From: Linepithema humile
Lineage: Eukaryota; Arthropoda; Insecta; Hymenoptera; Formicidae
Direction: 5' to 3'
Assembly: GCF_040581485.1 (NCBI RefSeq)
Contig: NC_090133.1
Coordinates: forward strand, 15,686,001 to 15,750,000
DNA: 64,000 nt
Shown here: one piece after another, positions 1-10,727 of the stretch
Position numbering within the stretch: the first letter of the stretch is position 1
How the letters are laid out: each line of letters begins with the position of its first letter
Notes under the pieces: generated by a model
What the model was told of the DNA's origin: nothing
The model's input: the letters and a program-made list of their open reading frames with translations, nothing else
Database searches by the model: none
Position numbers and translations under genes: made by a program

Positions 1-173
1 AATTGTAAAAGTATAAAGTCTAGTAAGGCTTGTTTAGATATTTGGTAGGCGGTCGGAATAAATGGGAGAGCAATGGAGCTGTCGTGAGGCAGCAATTTTC
101 TTTTTTTAAGGTTATCCTCTGGTTAGAGGAATGTTGCCAAGATCTTTAGAGAGAAGATTACCTCATGCGCAAA

Positions 174-266
174 GAGGGACAAGCGGCAAGAGGGGCAAAT
201 GCAGAGAGGGGCGAGCGGCAAGAGGGGCAAATGCTGAGAGGAACGAGCGGCAAGAGGGGCAATGAT
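174..266. repeat. G-rich minisatellite, about 31 bp x 3
   Basis: Three imperfect tandem units built around the core GAGCGGCAAGAGGGGCAA. They adjoin the outer end of the left LINE-derived inverted arm and look like an expanded low-complexity LINE tail. Positions 1-173 hold nothing I can assign. Confidence 0.6.
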
Positions 267-663
267 GATCTCATCGGCGAACAGAAGCTATCTCACAAGG
301 GGTGGGCACGAACTGTAAAATACAAAATGGAATGAGCCATAGTTCATTCAAAAGGGGAGATCAAGGGTATAAAAAATGTAAAAGGGTTTGGGTGCATGGG
401 CCTTAGTTTCGGAGAAATTTGCATGTGAAGTTAGACATTCGGTTGGCTGGGCGGTAAGTACTATGAATAGTTCCAACAAAGCATAAAGCGCCGTGCGCAG
501 CCTAAGGCGCGCGCCTATAATTTTTCTCATCTATAGCGAGGACAGTTCGAGACCTCGCTGTACCAACTTTTTTTTTATACGACTATCTTTAGCAATGTAA
601 TAAATTTTTATTATTCTTTGCAGTAAAATATTAATTATGCAATCTTTATATTTATATATAATA
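265..663 (+). mobile_element. LINE 3' end, copy A (left arm of inverted repeat)
   Basis: This stretch is the reverse complement of about 1863-2430 with modest divergence, for example around the shared segment GGACAGTTCGAGACCTCGC. The opposite arm joins LINE coding sequence at 2383-2606, so this arm is read as the 3' end of a related LINE copy in + orientation. The two copies meet tail to tail. No coding domain is recognisable here; the 60-aa open frame at 348-530 is not convincing. Confidence 0.5.
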
Positions 664-904
664 TTTGTTTTATATTATGTAATAAAAAATAACACCAATT
701 TTTATATATTTATTTATTTATTTCATTTTATTTATTATAAAATTCAGACATTGCCGTACAATGTTGAGCACTACATGTGCGTAAATTTTCATGCACAACA
801 TTGTACGGCAATATCTGAATTTTATAATAAATAAAATAAAATAAATAAATAAATATATAAAAATTGGTGTTATTTTTTATTACATAATATAAAACAAATA
901 TTAT
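657..904. repeat. 248-bp AT-rich palindrome (foldback/MITE)
   Basis: Two arms of about 110 bp are near-perfect reverse complements around a 25-30 bp loop that contains ACTACATGTGCG. They would form a long hairpin. It lies between the two inverted LINE ends. No target duplication could be fixed. Confidence 0.75.
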
Positions 905-1855
905 TGTGGCGGCTCACCGCCACACCGCTGCACTGACGCGGTATAATACGCCGCGGCGCCGCTACGTGCCGCAGGCCGTCTACGATTACGAGCTTGCGGA
1001 GACACCGCCAGGTTGCGCAGGCGGTGAAGAGCTTTCTCGCGATCAAGCTTCGATCGAAGGGATATAAAAGAGCTGCTCCGCAGATCTTTCCTCACTCACT
1101 CGCTTCAAGGCGAGCTCTCTCCAGGGCCCTTGAACTGAGTCGTACTCTGCCTCGGCAGAATCTAACCAGAGACACATAGTCTCGCAGTTTTCCTCACGCT
1201 GCCTCGCAAGGCGCGTAAAAAGAAAACAGAGTCCCAGCATCGGCCGCACATTTCAACCAAGCGGCCCGCGGATACTCCACTTTCGCCGTCACCTCCTCAG
1301 TCTCTAGTTTGGAAATTGATTCCAGAGTTTCTAGAGTTCTGCGTCCGGTTGACTCGACCACCAAGGGACACTCTTACACAAGGCGACATCCGAATTCGGA
1401 GACCTCTCTCTCCTCGGTACACGGAGCAATCCGCAATTCCGAGAGCCGAGACGGTTGCTACCACCAGCACATCAGAGACTCGTTCCGTGGCAGTACAGAC
1501 TTCACCGCTCAGAGCCTGCTCAGAGAGCAGTTGTCAGACGGAAGACCATTTCCCGAACGGAGTTCCACCGACGCCGGGAAAGGGGCTGCAACGAGCTAAC
1601 TCAATTGAACCGTCCTTTTTAGGACCCGTTCAACACACTAAGACGCGGCCGGTAATTTCTTACCGCGCCCGTCAATTTTTCTTTTGACTCTCGGCCTTAC
1701 ACTTTTGCCGAGAAAGCGCCTCTGGCGCAATCAATTAAATCAAACAAAACTTGTACATTTACTCTACTTCTCTGACGAGGAAAAATAAATTATATTTTTC
1801 TAAGAAATTGGTTTCATAATTTCAACCAAGTCGAACACAATCCATTAGACCATAC
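905..1855 (+). mobile_element. Possible solo LTR
   Basis: A GC-rich block in AT-rich surroundings starts with TGTGGCGGCTCACCGCCACA. It has a TATAAAAG box at 1063-1070 followed about 30 bp later by a plausible transcription start region, and an AATAAA signal near 1785. This is LTR-like (U3-R-U5). I could not fix the right end or a target duplication, and open frames inside (up to 123 aa) match nothing I know. It could instead be a promoter of another element. Confidence 0.35.
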
Positions 1856-1862
1856 GCCTATA

Positions 1863-2606
1863 ATTATATATAAAAAATATAAAAATTGCATAATTAATAT
1901 TTTACTGCAAAGAATAATAAAAATTTATTACATTGCTAAAGATAGTCGTATAAAAAAAAAGTTGGTACAGCGAGGTCTCGAACTGTCCTCGCCATAGATG
2001 AGAAAAATTATAGGCGCGCAGCCACGGCGCTTCATGCTTTGTTGGAACTATTCATAGTACTTACCGCCCAGCCAACCGAATGTCTAACTTCACATGCAAA
2101 TTTCTCCGAAACTAATAGCGTTTTCGAGTAAACGGGGTTTGAACAACCCAAGATTGGTTAATGACGTCATTGCAACCTCTCCACCAATGAAAGACTTGCA
2201 TTTATAGTAAAATAGTGATTGATCAACCCTAGATCGTTCAAACCCCGTTTATTCGAAAACGCTATAAGGCCCATGCACCCAAACCCTTTTACATTTTTTA
2301 TACCCTCGATCTCCCCTTTTGAATGAACTATGGCTCATTCCATTTCGTATTTTACAGTTTGTGCCTACCCCTTGTCAGACAGCTACTGTTTGTCGATGAG
2401 ATCATCATACTCTCTCCTTCCTTCATCGCCCCTCGCCATCAAGCTGTTTCTAGCTCCCCCCCTTCTTTCATCGCTCCTCGCCATCCAGTCCTTTTTCTTG
2501 ATTAACTCTAACACGTCCAGCTCTTCCGTGATATTTGCCTCACGGAGCTCAGCGTCCATCTTGATTCTTGCGTCATTGTACCTACTGCATCTCCATATCA
2601 CGTGCT
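1863..2606 (-). mobile_element. LINE copy B, ORF2 C-terminus and 3' end
   Basis: Minus-strand translation of about 2606-2383 gives the zinc-knuckle tail typical of R1/Jockey/I-type LINE ORF2 proteins (HVIWRCSRYNDARIKM), then a basic GA-rich tail and a stop near 2383. The 3' untranslated part runs to about 1863 and pairs with copy A. The upstream part of the same ORF lies at 13065-13625. The 2610-13061 Harbinger element separates them, and the frame is continuous across the CTA target duplication. Confidence 0.7.
2116..2264. mobile_element. 149-bp Harbinger-type MITE with TAA target duplication
   Basis: Terminal inverted repeats start TAGCGTTTTCGAGTAAACGG, and the right end is the reverse complement with one change. 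The insertion interrupts the LINE-derived arm exactly where the opposite arm (about 405) is uninterrupted. TAA occurs on both sides (2113-2115 and 2265-2267). A three-base TAA duplication fits the PIF/Harbinger superfamily. Confidence 0.88.
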
Positions 2607-2749
2607 CTAGGGTGTGTTCCGATATACACTGTCAGTACTGGTAGTACTGAAAAATTGTTCCATTATTAGCATGCAGTGTGCCGCGACAGCATCTAGTTCC
2701 ATTAATGACGTCATAGATAGTAGCCATATTGCCACTGCAACTGCTGCAG

Positions 2750-3876
2750 CTCATGAGCAATGCTGCCAGAAACGAGCGGTGGCATCACACTAATACAACC
2801 GAGAACCGATGACGTCACCCTATCCGTGTGAGCTCGACCCGGTCGACCAATGGAAGAGAACGCCGTCTCCCTTCCACCGAGCCGACGCAACAGACGATAA
2901 ATGCTAAGAAGTAAGTGTTTCTAAGGCATGTGGCTGGAATATGAAAAATCCCGTGTTCGAGATTTGCTTCTCGCAACTTTCTTTTCTTTTTTCCGCATTT
3001 GTTTCTAACAGTGTAAATTATCAAATAATCTTTTTTTTGCTTAAAAAATAATAGTTTATATTTATTAATAATATTCGCATATGTTAAAACTAACAATTTT
3101 TGAAATAATTTAGATTTGCTATTGTCAATAGAAAAATGAAGTTATTTTGCAATATTGCAACAAAGTGTAAATTTAACATATACTATGTTCTTGCCATTCG
3201 CCTTATTCGTTTAGCCATGCTTGCTTTGGCATTTATGTCTATCGACTCGAAAGATTTTACATACCTGTAAAACTTTTAATTATTTCCCAACTTACAATTA
3301 GTCACTCGCGTCCTGATATTTTTTCTTCCGTTCAATAATTTTCTATTCGTACATTCGGAGAATCCGAATAGTGAGATCAATAATGTACTTAATTTTCGTA
3401 CACTCTAGTATCTCAATCTGAGATCGGTGTACATTTTAACGTGTCAAATGTAGGCGAATTATTTCTATATAAAAGATAATTAAAATTTTCACACCAACAA
3501 TCTATGATATATGCTCCATATGCCATATTATATTTTATTCCATTTTTAATCATTTATTTTAAACTACTGCATATTAGCAAAAGTTACTGTACTATGGAGA
3601 TGAGTGGAGGAGACGGTAACATATATTATAAATGCAGTCAGATTTATTGTACTCTTGTTAAAATATTGTAAAAATAATGTATTATTAGTAATTATAATAG
3701 TATTTATTAGTAATTATAATAGTATTATTAATAGTGGTCTTCCGCACCACCTTCGAGGTTCCACTAACGGCGCGTTAGGTTTTTTTAGTGGACCTTCGCC
3801 AGGAGCCCTATTATACCACATTTCATTAATCTTTCTATATATTTCTTTTATACATATGTGATGTCATTTGCAGACA
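2750..3876. repeat. Left 1127-bp inverted arm inside the Harbinger element
   Basis: Collinear reverse complement of 6271-7397 without indels (paired positions sum to 10147). The few mismatches I saw are near 2769, at 3111 and at 3871, so identity is above 99 percent. Just outside the arm (2722-2749) similarity to 7398-7425 continues at about 75 percent and ends in an ATG on the minus strand (2724). The arm thus looks like a copy of the upstream region of the Myb-type gene. Open frames inside occur identically in both arms and look non-coding. Confidence 0.95.
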
Positions 3877-4550
3877 TGTTAGTAATATTTTATTTATCTA
3901 TAAATATGTGACGGGATAGAGAGTTAGCACGAGATAATTGATTTTATTTGAAATTTTATTTTATATATATGTAAAATAAATCTTAATATAAAATTATCAC
4001 AATATGACTAGTCAATATATATTTATTATAATGTTATCACATAAATTAGATTAAAAAACATATTATTAATAATAATAATAAATCAATAAAAAAAATATGA
4101 AATAAAAATATAAATAAAAAATTAAAAAATAATAAAAATATCGTCAAAAATAATAAAAATATAAATAAAAAAAAAATATAAGTATATTGTATAAGTAATA
4201 TAAGTTAAAAAATAAAAATATAAATAAAAAATAGAAAAGATATTAAAAAATAAAAATATAAGTATATTGTATAAGTAAATAAGTTAAAAAATAATAAAAA
4301 TATAAATAAAAAATACAAAAAAAATATTAAAAAATAAAAGTTTGTTAAAAAAATAAAATTAATATTAATATGAAATTAATATATAAAATTATTTTTATAT
4401 TTATCTAATATTTTTTTAATTTATATAATATTTTTTTATTATGATATGGCCTCTTCCGCCCTGGCCACCTCTCGGTCCCCACCCACCTCTGCCACCCCAT
4501 CCACCTCTGCCGCTCCATCCACCTCTGCCTCCCCATCCACCTCTGCCTCC
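3877..4550. other. AT-rich spacer, no gene seen
   Basis: Runs of A/T-rich simple sequence (AATAATAAAAATATAAATAAAA-like) with no open frame or repeat family that I can identify. Part of 4446-4550 is a G/C-rich triplet repeat read on the minus strand as RGG-type repeats past the stop of the 4551-5669 gene. Confidence 0.6.
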
Positions 4551-5669
4551 CTATCCACCTCTGCCTCCCCATTCACTTCTTCCACCTCGCTGGTGATACC
4601 AGCGAGCGCGAGACTTTCCGCCTCTTCTCCTTTTTTCTAAAAAATAAGCACATTTACAGATAAGTACTATATTAAATAAAACAATCATGCATATAAATTA
4701 ATCATTTAGTTACAAAAAATAAAAAAAAAAAATAATGTACCTCTTGTTTGTTCCTCCGGCTGCTGCTGCTCTTGGATATTTTCTGTGTTTGTATTTTGCT
4801 GCTGCTGCTGCTGCGTTGTTGCACCACTACTTATTAACAAATGCAGCTGCTGCTGCATTTGTACCAATTTTTCTTGTTGATGCAACATTTGTTGCATCAA
4901 CTGTTGTACAGCAGCATCTTTCTCCTCCAGCGTCATACTTTCCACTCTTTGTGTCATGTCCTCTGCAAAAATTAATATATATTTATTAAATTAGTAATAC
5001 ATTTATGAGTTTAAAAAAAATAAAAACTGTTATATATGTATAAGAGAGGAGAAAGAAACTAAAGATTAAACATTTTGCTAACAAAATAAATAACATGAAA
5101 AACGGTAGAAGAATTATGAGCTACAGCTAAATAATATGTGTTAACCTTTCTTATATTTACAAAATTGTCTTTAAGAATATAAACAGTTGACTATTCGACC
5201 ATTCTCAATATACATAAAATTAAAAGAATCAGCAATTTTAATATTCAAAATACATAAAATTAAAAATTTTAATCTTTAAGCAAGATTTAATGTAAATTTT
5301 TTTAAAAAGCTATGCTACTTGAGAAACTTGCAACATAGAAACAATAGATTGAGATTAGCGATTATTGGAGTAACGTTATATTATAATAAAGATTCTCTAC
5401 GTAGAATAGAGAAAATATTAGGAATAGGAATAAATATTAAATATTAGGAAAATCAAATTGGAATTATTTTATTTGAAATAAGATAACGAAATGTATTAAT
5501 TATTCCTAATTCTTAACACATAATTCTAGTCATAATCAATCTAGTCATCACTCTTATGCCGTTTTTCATATTATTTAATTAAAAATTTTATTTTTAATTA
5601 ATAAATAATAATAATTTATATCTCTTATGATGATTTTAATAATAATTTAATTTTCTACTTACGATCCAT
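4551..5669 (-). CDS. PolyQ/RGG-type protein, three exons, probable premature stop
   Basis: Minus-strand exons 5669-5663, 4962-4741 and 4636-4551 have GT/AG borders (donors GTAAGT and GTACAT) and one frame, giving about 104 aa. The first part is rich in glutamine and predicted helical (MTLEEKDAAVQQLMQQ, then two polyQ runs). The last exon encodes arginine/glycine repeats of the form WGGRGG. Translation stops at TAG (4553-4551) inside the RGG array, where neighbouring repeat units have TGG, and the frame stays open for several further RGG units. PolyQ plus RGG is typical of RNA-binding, condensate-forming proteins, but I recognise no family. It lies between the inverted arms of the Harbinger element, so it may be an accessory transposon gene or a captured host gene. 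Splice sites are inferred. Confidence 0.5.
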
Positions 5670-6068
5670 ATTTCGCAATATTCTTCAAATCGACTTTTCC
5701 GTCAAGTCTATTAACTGATAAGGAACCGAAGGAACTAGTCTGATCTCTGTTTGTACGCGACTTATAAACACAATTGAGGACGCGGATCAACGAAATCGCT
5801 CTGCGCTCGAAATCGTGTAAAAATATCGTCTAAACGTCTCGAAGCATGAAAATTTTGAAAGTCGCAAAATTAATTTTTTTTAAACATAGGCTTGTAGAGA
5901 ATGATGAGACGAAACTTTTTTCTATTTGCAGTTTTTTTGTTCGATGCTTATTTTTAATAATAAAAATAAAAAATTGAAAAATTTTTATTCCCAAATTCAA
6001 TAAGATTTTAAGATATAAATCGTCGTAATTTTGCCAAATTTTGTTGAAATTGTTTAAAATTTGGTATA
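5670..6068. other. Probable 5' leader/promoter of the polyQ/RGG gene
   Basis: No convincing coding region. The minus strand of 5670-5830 is less AT-rich and reads as a plausible 5' leader directly before the ATG at 5669; 5830-6068 is AT-rich with only chance open frames. Confidence 0.35.
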
Positions 6069-6272
6069 TCTGCAAATGACACTACACTTGTAAATGACAA
6101 GAGTAAAAAGAGTATCTTGTCTGCAAATGACACCACACTTGTAAATGACAAGAGTAAAAAGAGTATCTTGTCTGCAAATGACACCGCACTTGTAAATGAC
6201 AAGAGTAAAAAGAGTATCTTGTCTGCAAATGACACCGCACTTGTAAATGACAAGTGTAAAAAAAGTATTTTG
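6069..6272. repeat. 51-bp tandem repeat, four units
   Basis: Units start at 6069, 6120, 6171 and 6222 (core TGCAAATGACACCACACTTG), with a fifth partial unit merging into the right inverted arm at 6273. Because 51 is a multiple of three, a 17-residue repeat appears in translation, but nothing else supports coding. Only one partial unit is left at the inner end of the left arm, so array length differs between the two sides. Confidence 0.95.
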
Positions 6273-7397
6273 TCTACAAATGACATCACATATGTATAAA
6301 AGAAATATATAGAAAGATTAATGAAATGTGGTATAATAAGGCTCCTGGCGAAGGTCCACTAAAAAAACCTAACGCGCCGTTAGTGGAACCTCGAAGGTGG
6401 TGCGGAAGACCACTATTAATAATACTATTATAATTACTAATAAATACTATTATAATTACTAATAATACATTATTTTTACAATATTTTAACAAGAGTACAA
6501 TAAATCTGACTGCATTTATAATATATGTTACCGTCTCCTCCACTCATCTCCATAGTACAGTAACTTTTGCTAATATGCAGTAGTTTAAAATAAATGATTA
6601 AAAATGGAATAAAATATAATATGGCATATGGAGCATATATCATAGATTGTTGGTGTGAAAATTTTAATTATCTTTTATATAGAAATAATTCGCCTACATT
6701 TGACACGTTAAAATGTACACCGATCTCAGATTGAGATACTAGAGTGTACGAAAATTAAGTACATTATTGATCTCACTATTCGGATTCTCCGAATGTACGA
6801 ATAGAAAATTATTGAACGGAAGAAAAAATATCAGGACGCGAGTGACTAATTGTAAGTTGGGAAATAATTAAAAGTTTTACAGGTATGTAAAATCTTTCGA
6901 GTCGATAGACATAAATGCCAAAGCAAGCATGGCTAAACGAATAAGGCGAATGGCAAGAACATAGTATATGTTAAATTTACACTTTGTTGCAATATTGCAA
7001 AATAACTTCATTTTTCTATTGACAATAGCAAATCTGAATTATTTCAAAAATTGTTAGTTTTAACATATGCGAATATTATTAATAAATATAAACTATTATT
7101 TTTTAAGCAAAAAAAAGATTATTTGATAATTTACACTGTTAGAAACAAATGCGGAAAAAAGAAAAGAAAGTTGCGAGAAGCAAATCTCGAACACGGGATT
7201 TTTCATATTCCAGCCACATGCCTTAGAAACACTTACTTCTTAGCATTTATCGTCTGTTGCGTCGGCTCGGTGGAAGGGAGACGGCGTTCTCTTCCATTGG
7301 TCGACCGGGTCGAGCTCACACGGATAGGGTGACGTCATCGGTTCTCGGTTGTATTAGTGTGATGCCGCCGCTCGTTTCTGGCAGCATTGCTCATGAG
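6271..7397. repeat. Right 1127-bp inverted arm, upstream of the Myb-type gene
   Basis: Partner of 2750-3876. Its outer end is 22 bp before the ATG of the Myb/SANT-type gene at 7420, so it contains that gene's promoter region. It includes a TGACGTCA (CRE/ATF-type) motif near 7330 that is mirrored in the left arm. Confidence 0.95.
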
Positions 7398-7419
7398 GTG
7401 AGGCAGTTACAGTGAGAAT

Positions 7420-8917
7420 ATGACTGCAATGGCGAACAATGTGCAAGTGCATCTATTTGACGCAGAAACTAAAAAATCATACTATTTACACTTAACTGAG
7501 GAAGACGCACATAAAGCGAAAAATGGTGAGTAAAATTTACATTACAAAATTATATTCTTAACATTATATTGTAAAATTGACTTACATAGTATGTTATAAC
7601 CTCACTTGTAGTGTACATATTTTAATTACTTATAATTTCTTATAGCAAAAAAAATTAATAATATTGTAACATTATTCACGTACATATTTTAATATATTCT
7701 GTAATGTATAAGAAGATGGTATCTTATTTTTTTATAAAATTACGTGTTTTACAGATATAAACTTTGCATCAGTGTTATTGAAATATGCGAAAGAAAATGA
7801 TAATTTTGGTATATAATATTCTATACTATATAACATAACTTATATTAATGTGAATTTTATATAAATCTTTTATTGTGTCAAAAATATAATTCTATTAACA
7901 GAAACACCGAGCACAAGCAGTATAGGAGGAACAAATAGTTCTACATCAGATATATCAGATTTTGGAGATACAAAATCTAATAATGAAGGTATTTAATAAG
8001 AATCTAATAATGAAGATATTTACATCTCATATAAATTATATATATATTATACATATATATATTATATATTATTTTGCTTATGTATTACAGATGTTTATTT
8101 ATGGAATAAAAAAGAAACTTTATTATTAATAAGTTTATATAAAGAACATGAAGAAATGTTTACCTCGGGAAAAACAAAGCAAAATTTATGTTGGAAGCGA
8201 ATAGCAACAGAAATGGCACAAAAAGGTTGCAATATCTCTGGAAAAAAATGTTGTACAAAGTTTCAAACTTTAAAACGAACCTACAAACAAATAAAGGATC
8301 ACAATAATAAATCAGGGAATTCCAGGAAAACGTGGGAATATCTTGATGTATGTTGTATATTATAAAATCTTGTGTATGCACAATGCTAGAAATTGCTTTG
8401 AAAATGAATAAATAACAAATTAACAAATCACGTTTGAACAATTCAACCAATTTCTAGCATCATAGGCACAAGGCTTTAGATTGTGTGTGATACTTATATT
8501 TTTATATAAATATACATATAGATATATATACTTACAGGCTATGGATGAACTATGTGGAACAAAACCGTGGATTGAACCAATATCAACTGCTTCATCTGAT
8601 CAAAATAATCAACCTGCAGAATTATTAGGTCCTATAAAGAAACATAAAGGTATGTATATTTTTAATTAGTACGTCTATATCATAATTACTTAGTTTATGT
8701 TAAAAAAAATATAACTTAATTTTAAATTAAATTAATAAAATAATTATTTAATTTGTGTATTGATATACTTACAGATAAAATACATGCCACATCAAAAAAT
8801 GTATTGTTGGAGTACAGAAAACTTCGTGCAGAAAAAAGAGACGCGCAACATAAAGAAAAAATGGACTTGTTAAAGGATATTAAAAACTTAATCCAAGACA
8901 CAATACAAAAGGAATAA
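7420..8917 (+). CDS. Harbinger Myb/SANT-type DNA-binding accessory protein
   Basis: Six exons with GT/AG borders and a continuous frame: 7420-7525, 7755-7808, 7902-7988, 8091-8347, 8538-8649 and 8775-8917, giving 252 aa. The fourth exon carries a trihelix/MADF-like Myb domain (LWNKKETLLLISLYKEHEEM, then WKRIATEM and CCTKFQTLKRTYKQIKDH). The N-terminus is acidic and Ser/Thr-rich, and the C-terminus is a charged coiled coil (LLEYRKLRAEKRDAQHKEKM). In PIF/Harbinger transposons this protein binds the DNA ends and helps the transposase enter the nucleus. It converges with the transposase gene. No stop or frameshift was found, so it may be functional. Exon borders are my reading of the sequence. 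Confidence 0.8.
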
Positions 8918-9587
8918 CATTGCTCGAACTGAACGTTGCTTAAAAGACTGAAAGTTATTAAAAAAGTTCCTATATATAGTGCAATTTTTATAAGATATAT
9001 GTATTCTAGTGTGCAAACGTTACGTTCTATTTCATTTTTTCTATACAAATTTTTATTTTTATTTATATTGAAATTGCATATACTTAGAAGACTTAGTGTA
9101 TACAAAGCGTTTTTTCTTTTTAACTATCTGTGATTAGCCAAAGATCTGTTAAATGTTATTGTTTTATTAATTTAGTTTAAAAATAAGTTTTATTTAAGAT
9201 TTTTCTCATGTAAGTTAAGTAACTAACTATAGCATAGCTATACCAATTTGAAGTATACATATGTTTACTTTTTTTGATCTGATAATCAATATTTAATATA
9301 AAATATTAATTTTGTTACTATTAAACGCACAGTGTGATAAAGATAACCGTTTTTAGTTAAGAAATACTTAAATATTATTAATAGCATAGGATTATAATAA
9401 CTGTGAAAGTGTTCAACAATAATCAACACATTGTATTATTTTTTAATCAAAGTTTAATGCTAAAATAAAAAATGTCATACAATATAAGTGTTACACGTAA
9501 TACATTTCTGAAACGTCTGTAACGAAATGTTTAACAAAAGTTCAACTTTTAATAAATAAAAGTAGTTGGAAAATGCAAATATTTATA
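8918..9587. other. Convergent 3' ends, no gene seen
   Basis: AT-rich sequence between the stop of the Myb-type gene and the stop of the transposase gene. It contains AATAAA-type signals on both strands, consistent with two convergent 3' untranslated regions. Open frames here (for example 8722-9105 minus) overlap the real exon and are not supported. Confidence 0.5.
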
Positions 9588-10659
9588 TTATCTCTCATTC
9601 AACATATATGTTAACGCATTTCTTTTTTCAACGCCTCTTTCTTTATCTAAAGCAGTAATTTCATTGTCATTTGCAATCTCTGGAATATTGTTTCTTTCAA
9701 TAATTATGACATCATCTATAAGATCATTGTTTAAAATACAAATATTGTGCAGCACACAACAAGTAATGATATATTGTGGTATAAGATCTGTCCGTTTCAT
9801 GTATAATTTATCTAAGAGACTACGAAAACGTCCTTTCAACAAACCAATGGCTCTTTCAATCATTACACGAGCCGAACTCAGGCGTGTATTATAATTTATT
9901 TGTGCTGCAGTCAAATGGCCATTGTTTCTGTACGGCACCAGTACATGTTTTTGCAGTGTATATGCAGCATCACCTATTAGATGACTATCGTGTGGAAAGT
10001 AGTTTTCTGTACACATAGATTGGATGCCACTTAGTCGAAATACGCGCATATCATGCACAGAACCAGGTTGTCCTGCGTAGCAATGAATAAACTTTAAGGT
10101 GGAATCACATATAATCTGCAATAAATATCTGTATTACAACACTTTTGAGCATTTATCAATCTTTCTCTTTCAAAGCTTAACCATAGAATTATAATTATTC
10201 ATATTATTAATTACACTAATTATACGTTTTACTTACTTGTAATTGTATTGAATAGTAACCTTTCCGATTTATGTAGCTTTCTGCATGTTTCTTTGGTTTA
10301 TGTATATGTATGTGTGTACCGTCTATGGCACCAATTACTTTAGGAAACTTGTGTTTATTTTGAACATCCATCCATGTATATTCTGCTTCTTCTACGTTTG
10401 GCCATTTAATAAATTTAGGTGCTAGAGAATAAATTGCTGCGCAGACTCTTCTGTTAGCACGCCAAGCAGTTGCTCGTCCAATGTCGAATCGGTCACAAAC
10501 TGATCTGTTAAATACAGAATATATATGTACAGTATATAAACATAGTATTAATAGTAGTATAAATATAATATTTATTTCACATAAATATTTTTTTAAGTTA
10601 TATACAACTAAATATGTATTCACTTATATACAAATATAAATATAAACATATATAAATAA

Positions 10660-10727
<68 letters not shown>

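Noticed and set aside
1309..1687. Two overlapping open frames of 96 and 123 aa in a GC-rich block
   Set aside because: No domain, Ser/Arg/Thr-rich composition as expected from GC-rich LTR sequence, and neither frame has homologous features.
2930..2990. tRNA-like B-box sequence (CCCGTGTTCGAGATTT) in the inverted arms
   Set aside because: No matching A box, acceptor stem or cloverleaf could be drawn, so no tRNA gene or SINE is called.
2815..3861. Open frames of 93 and 85 aa present in both inverted arms
   Set aside because: Their identity reflects DNA identity of the arms; composition is AT-driven and no domain is visible.
6008..6299. 17-residue repeat proteins on both strands
   Set aside because: Product of a 51-bp tandem repeat; both strands are equally open, with no start context or splice support.
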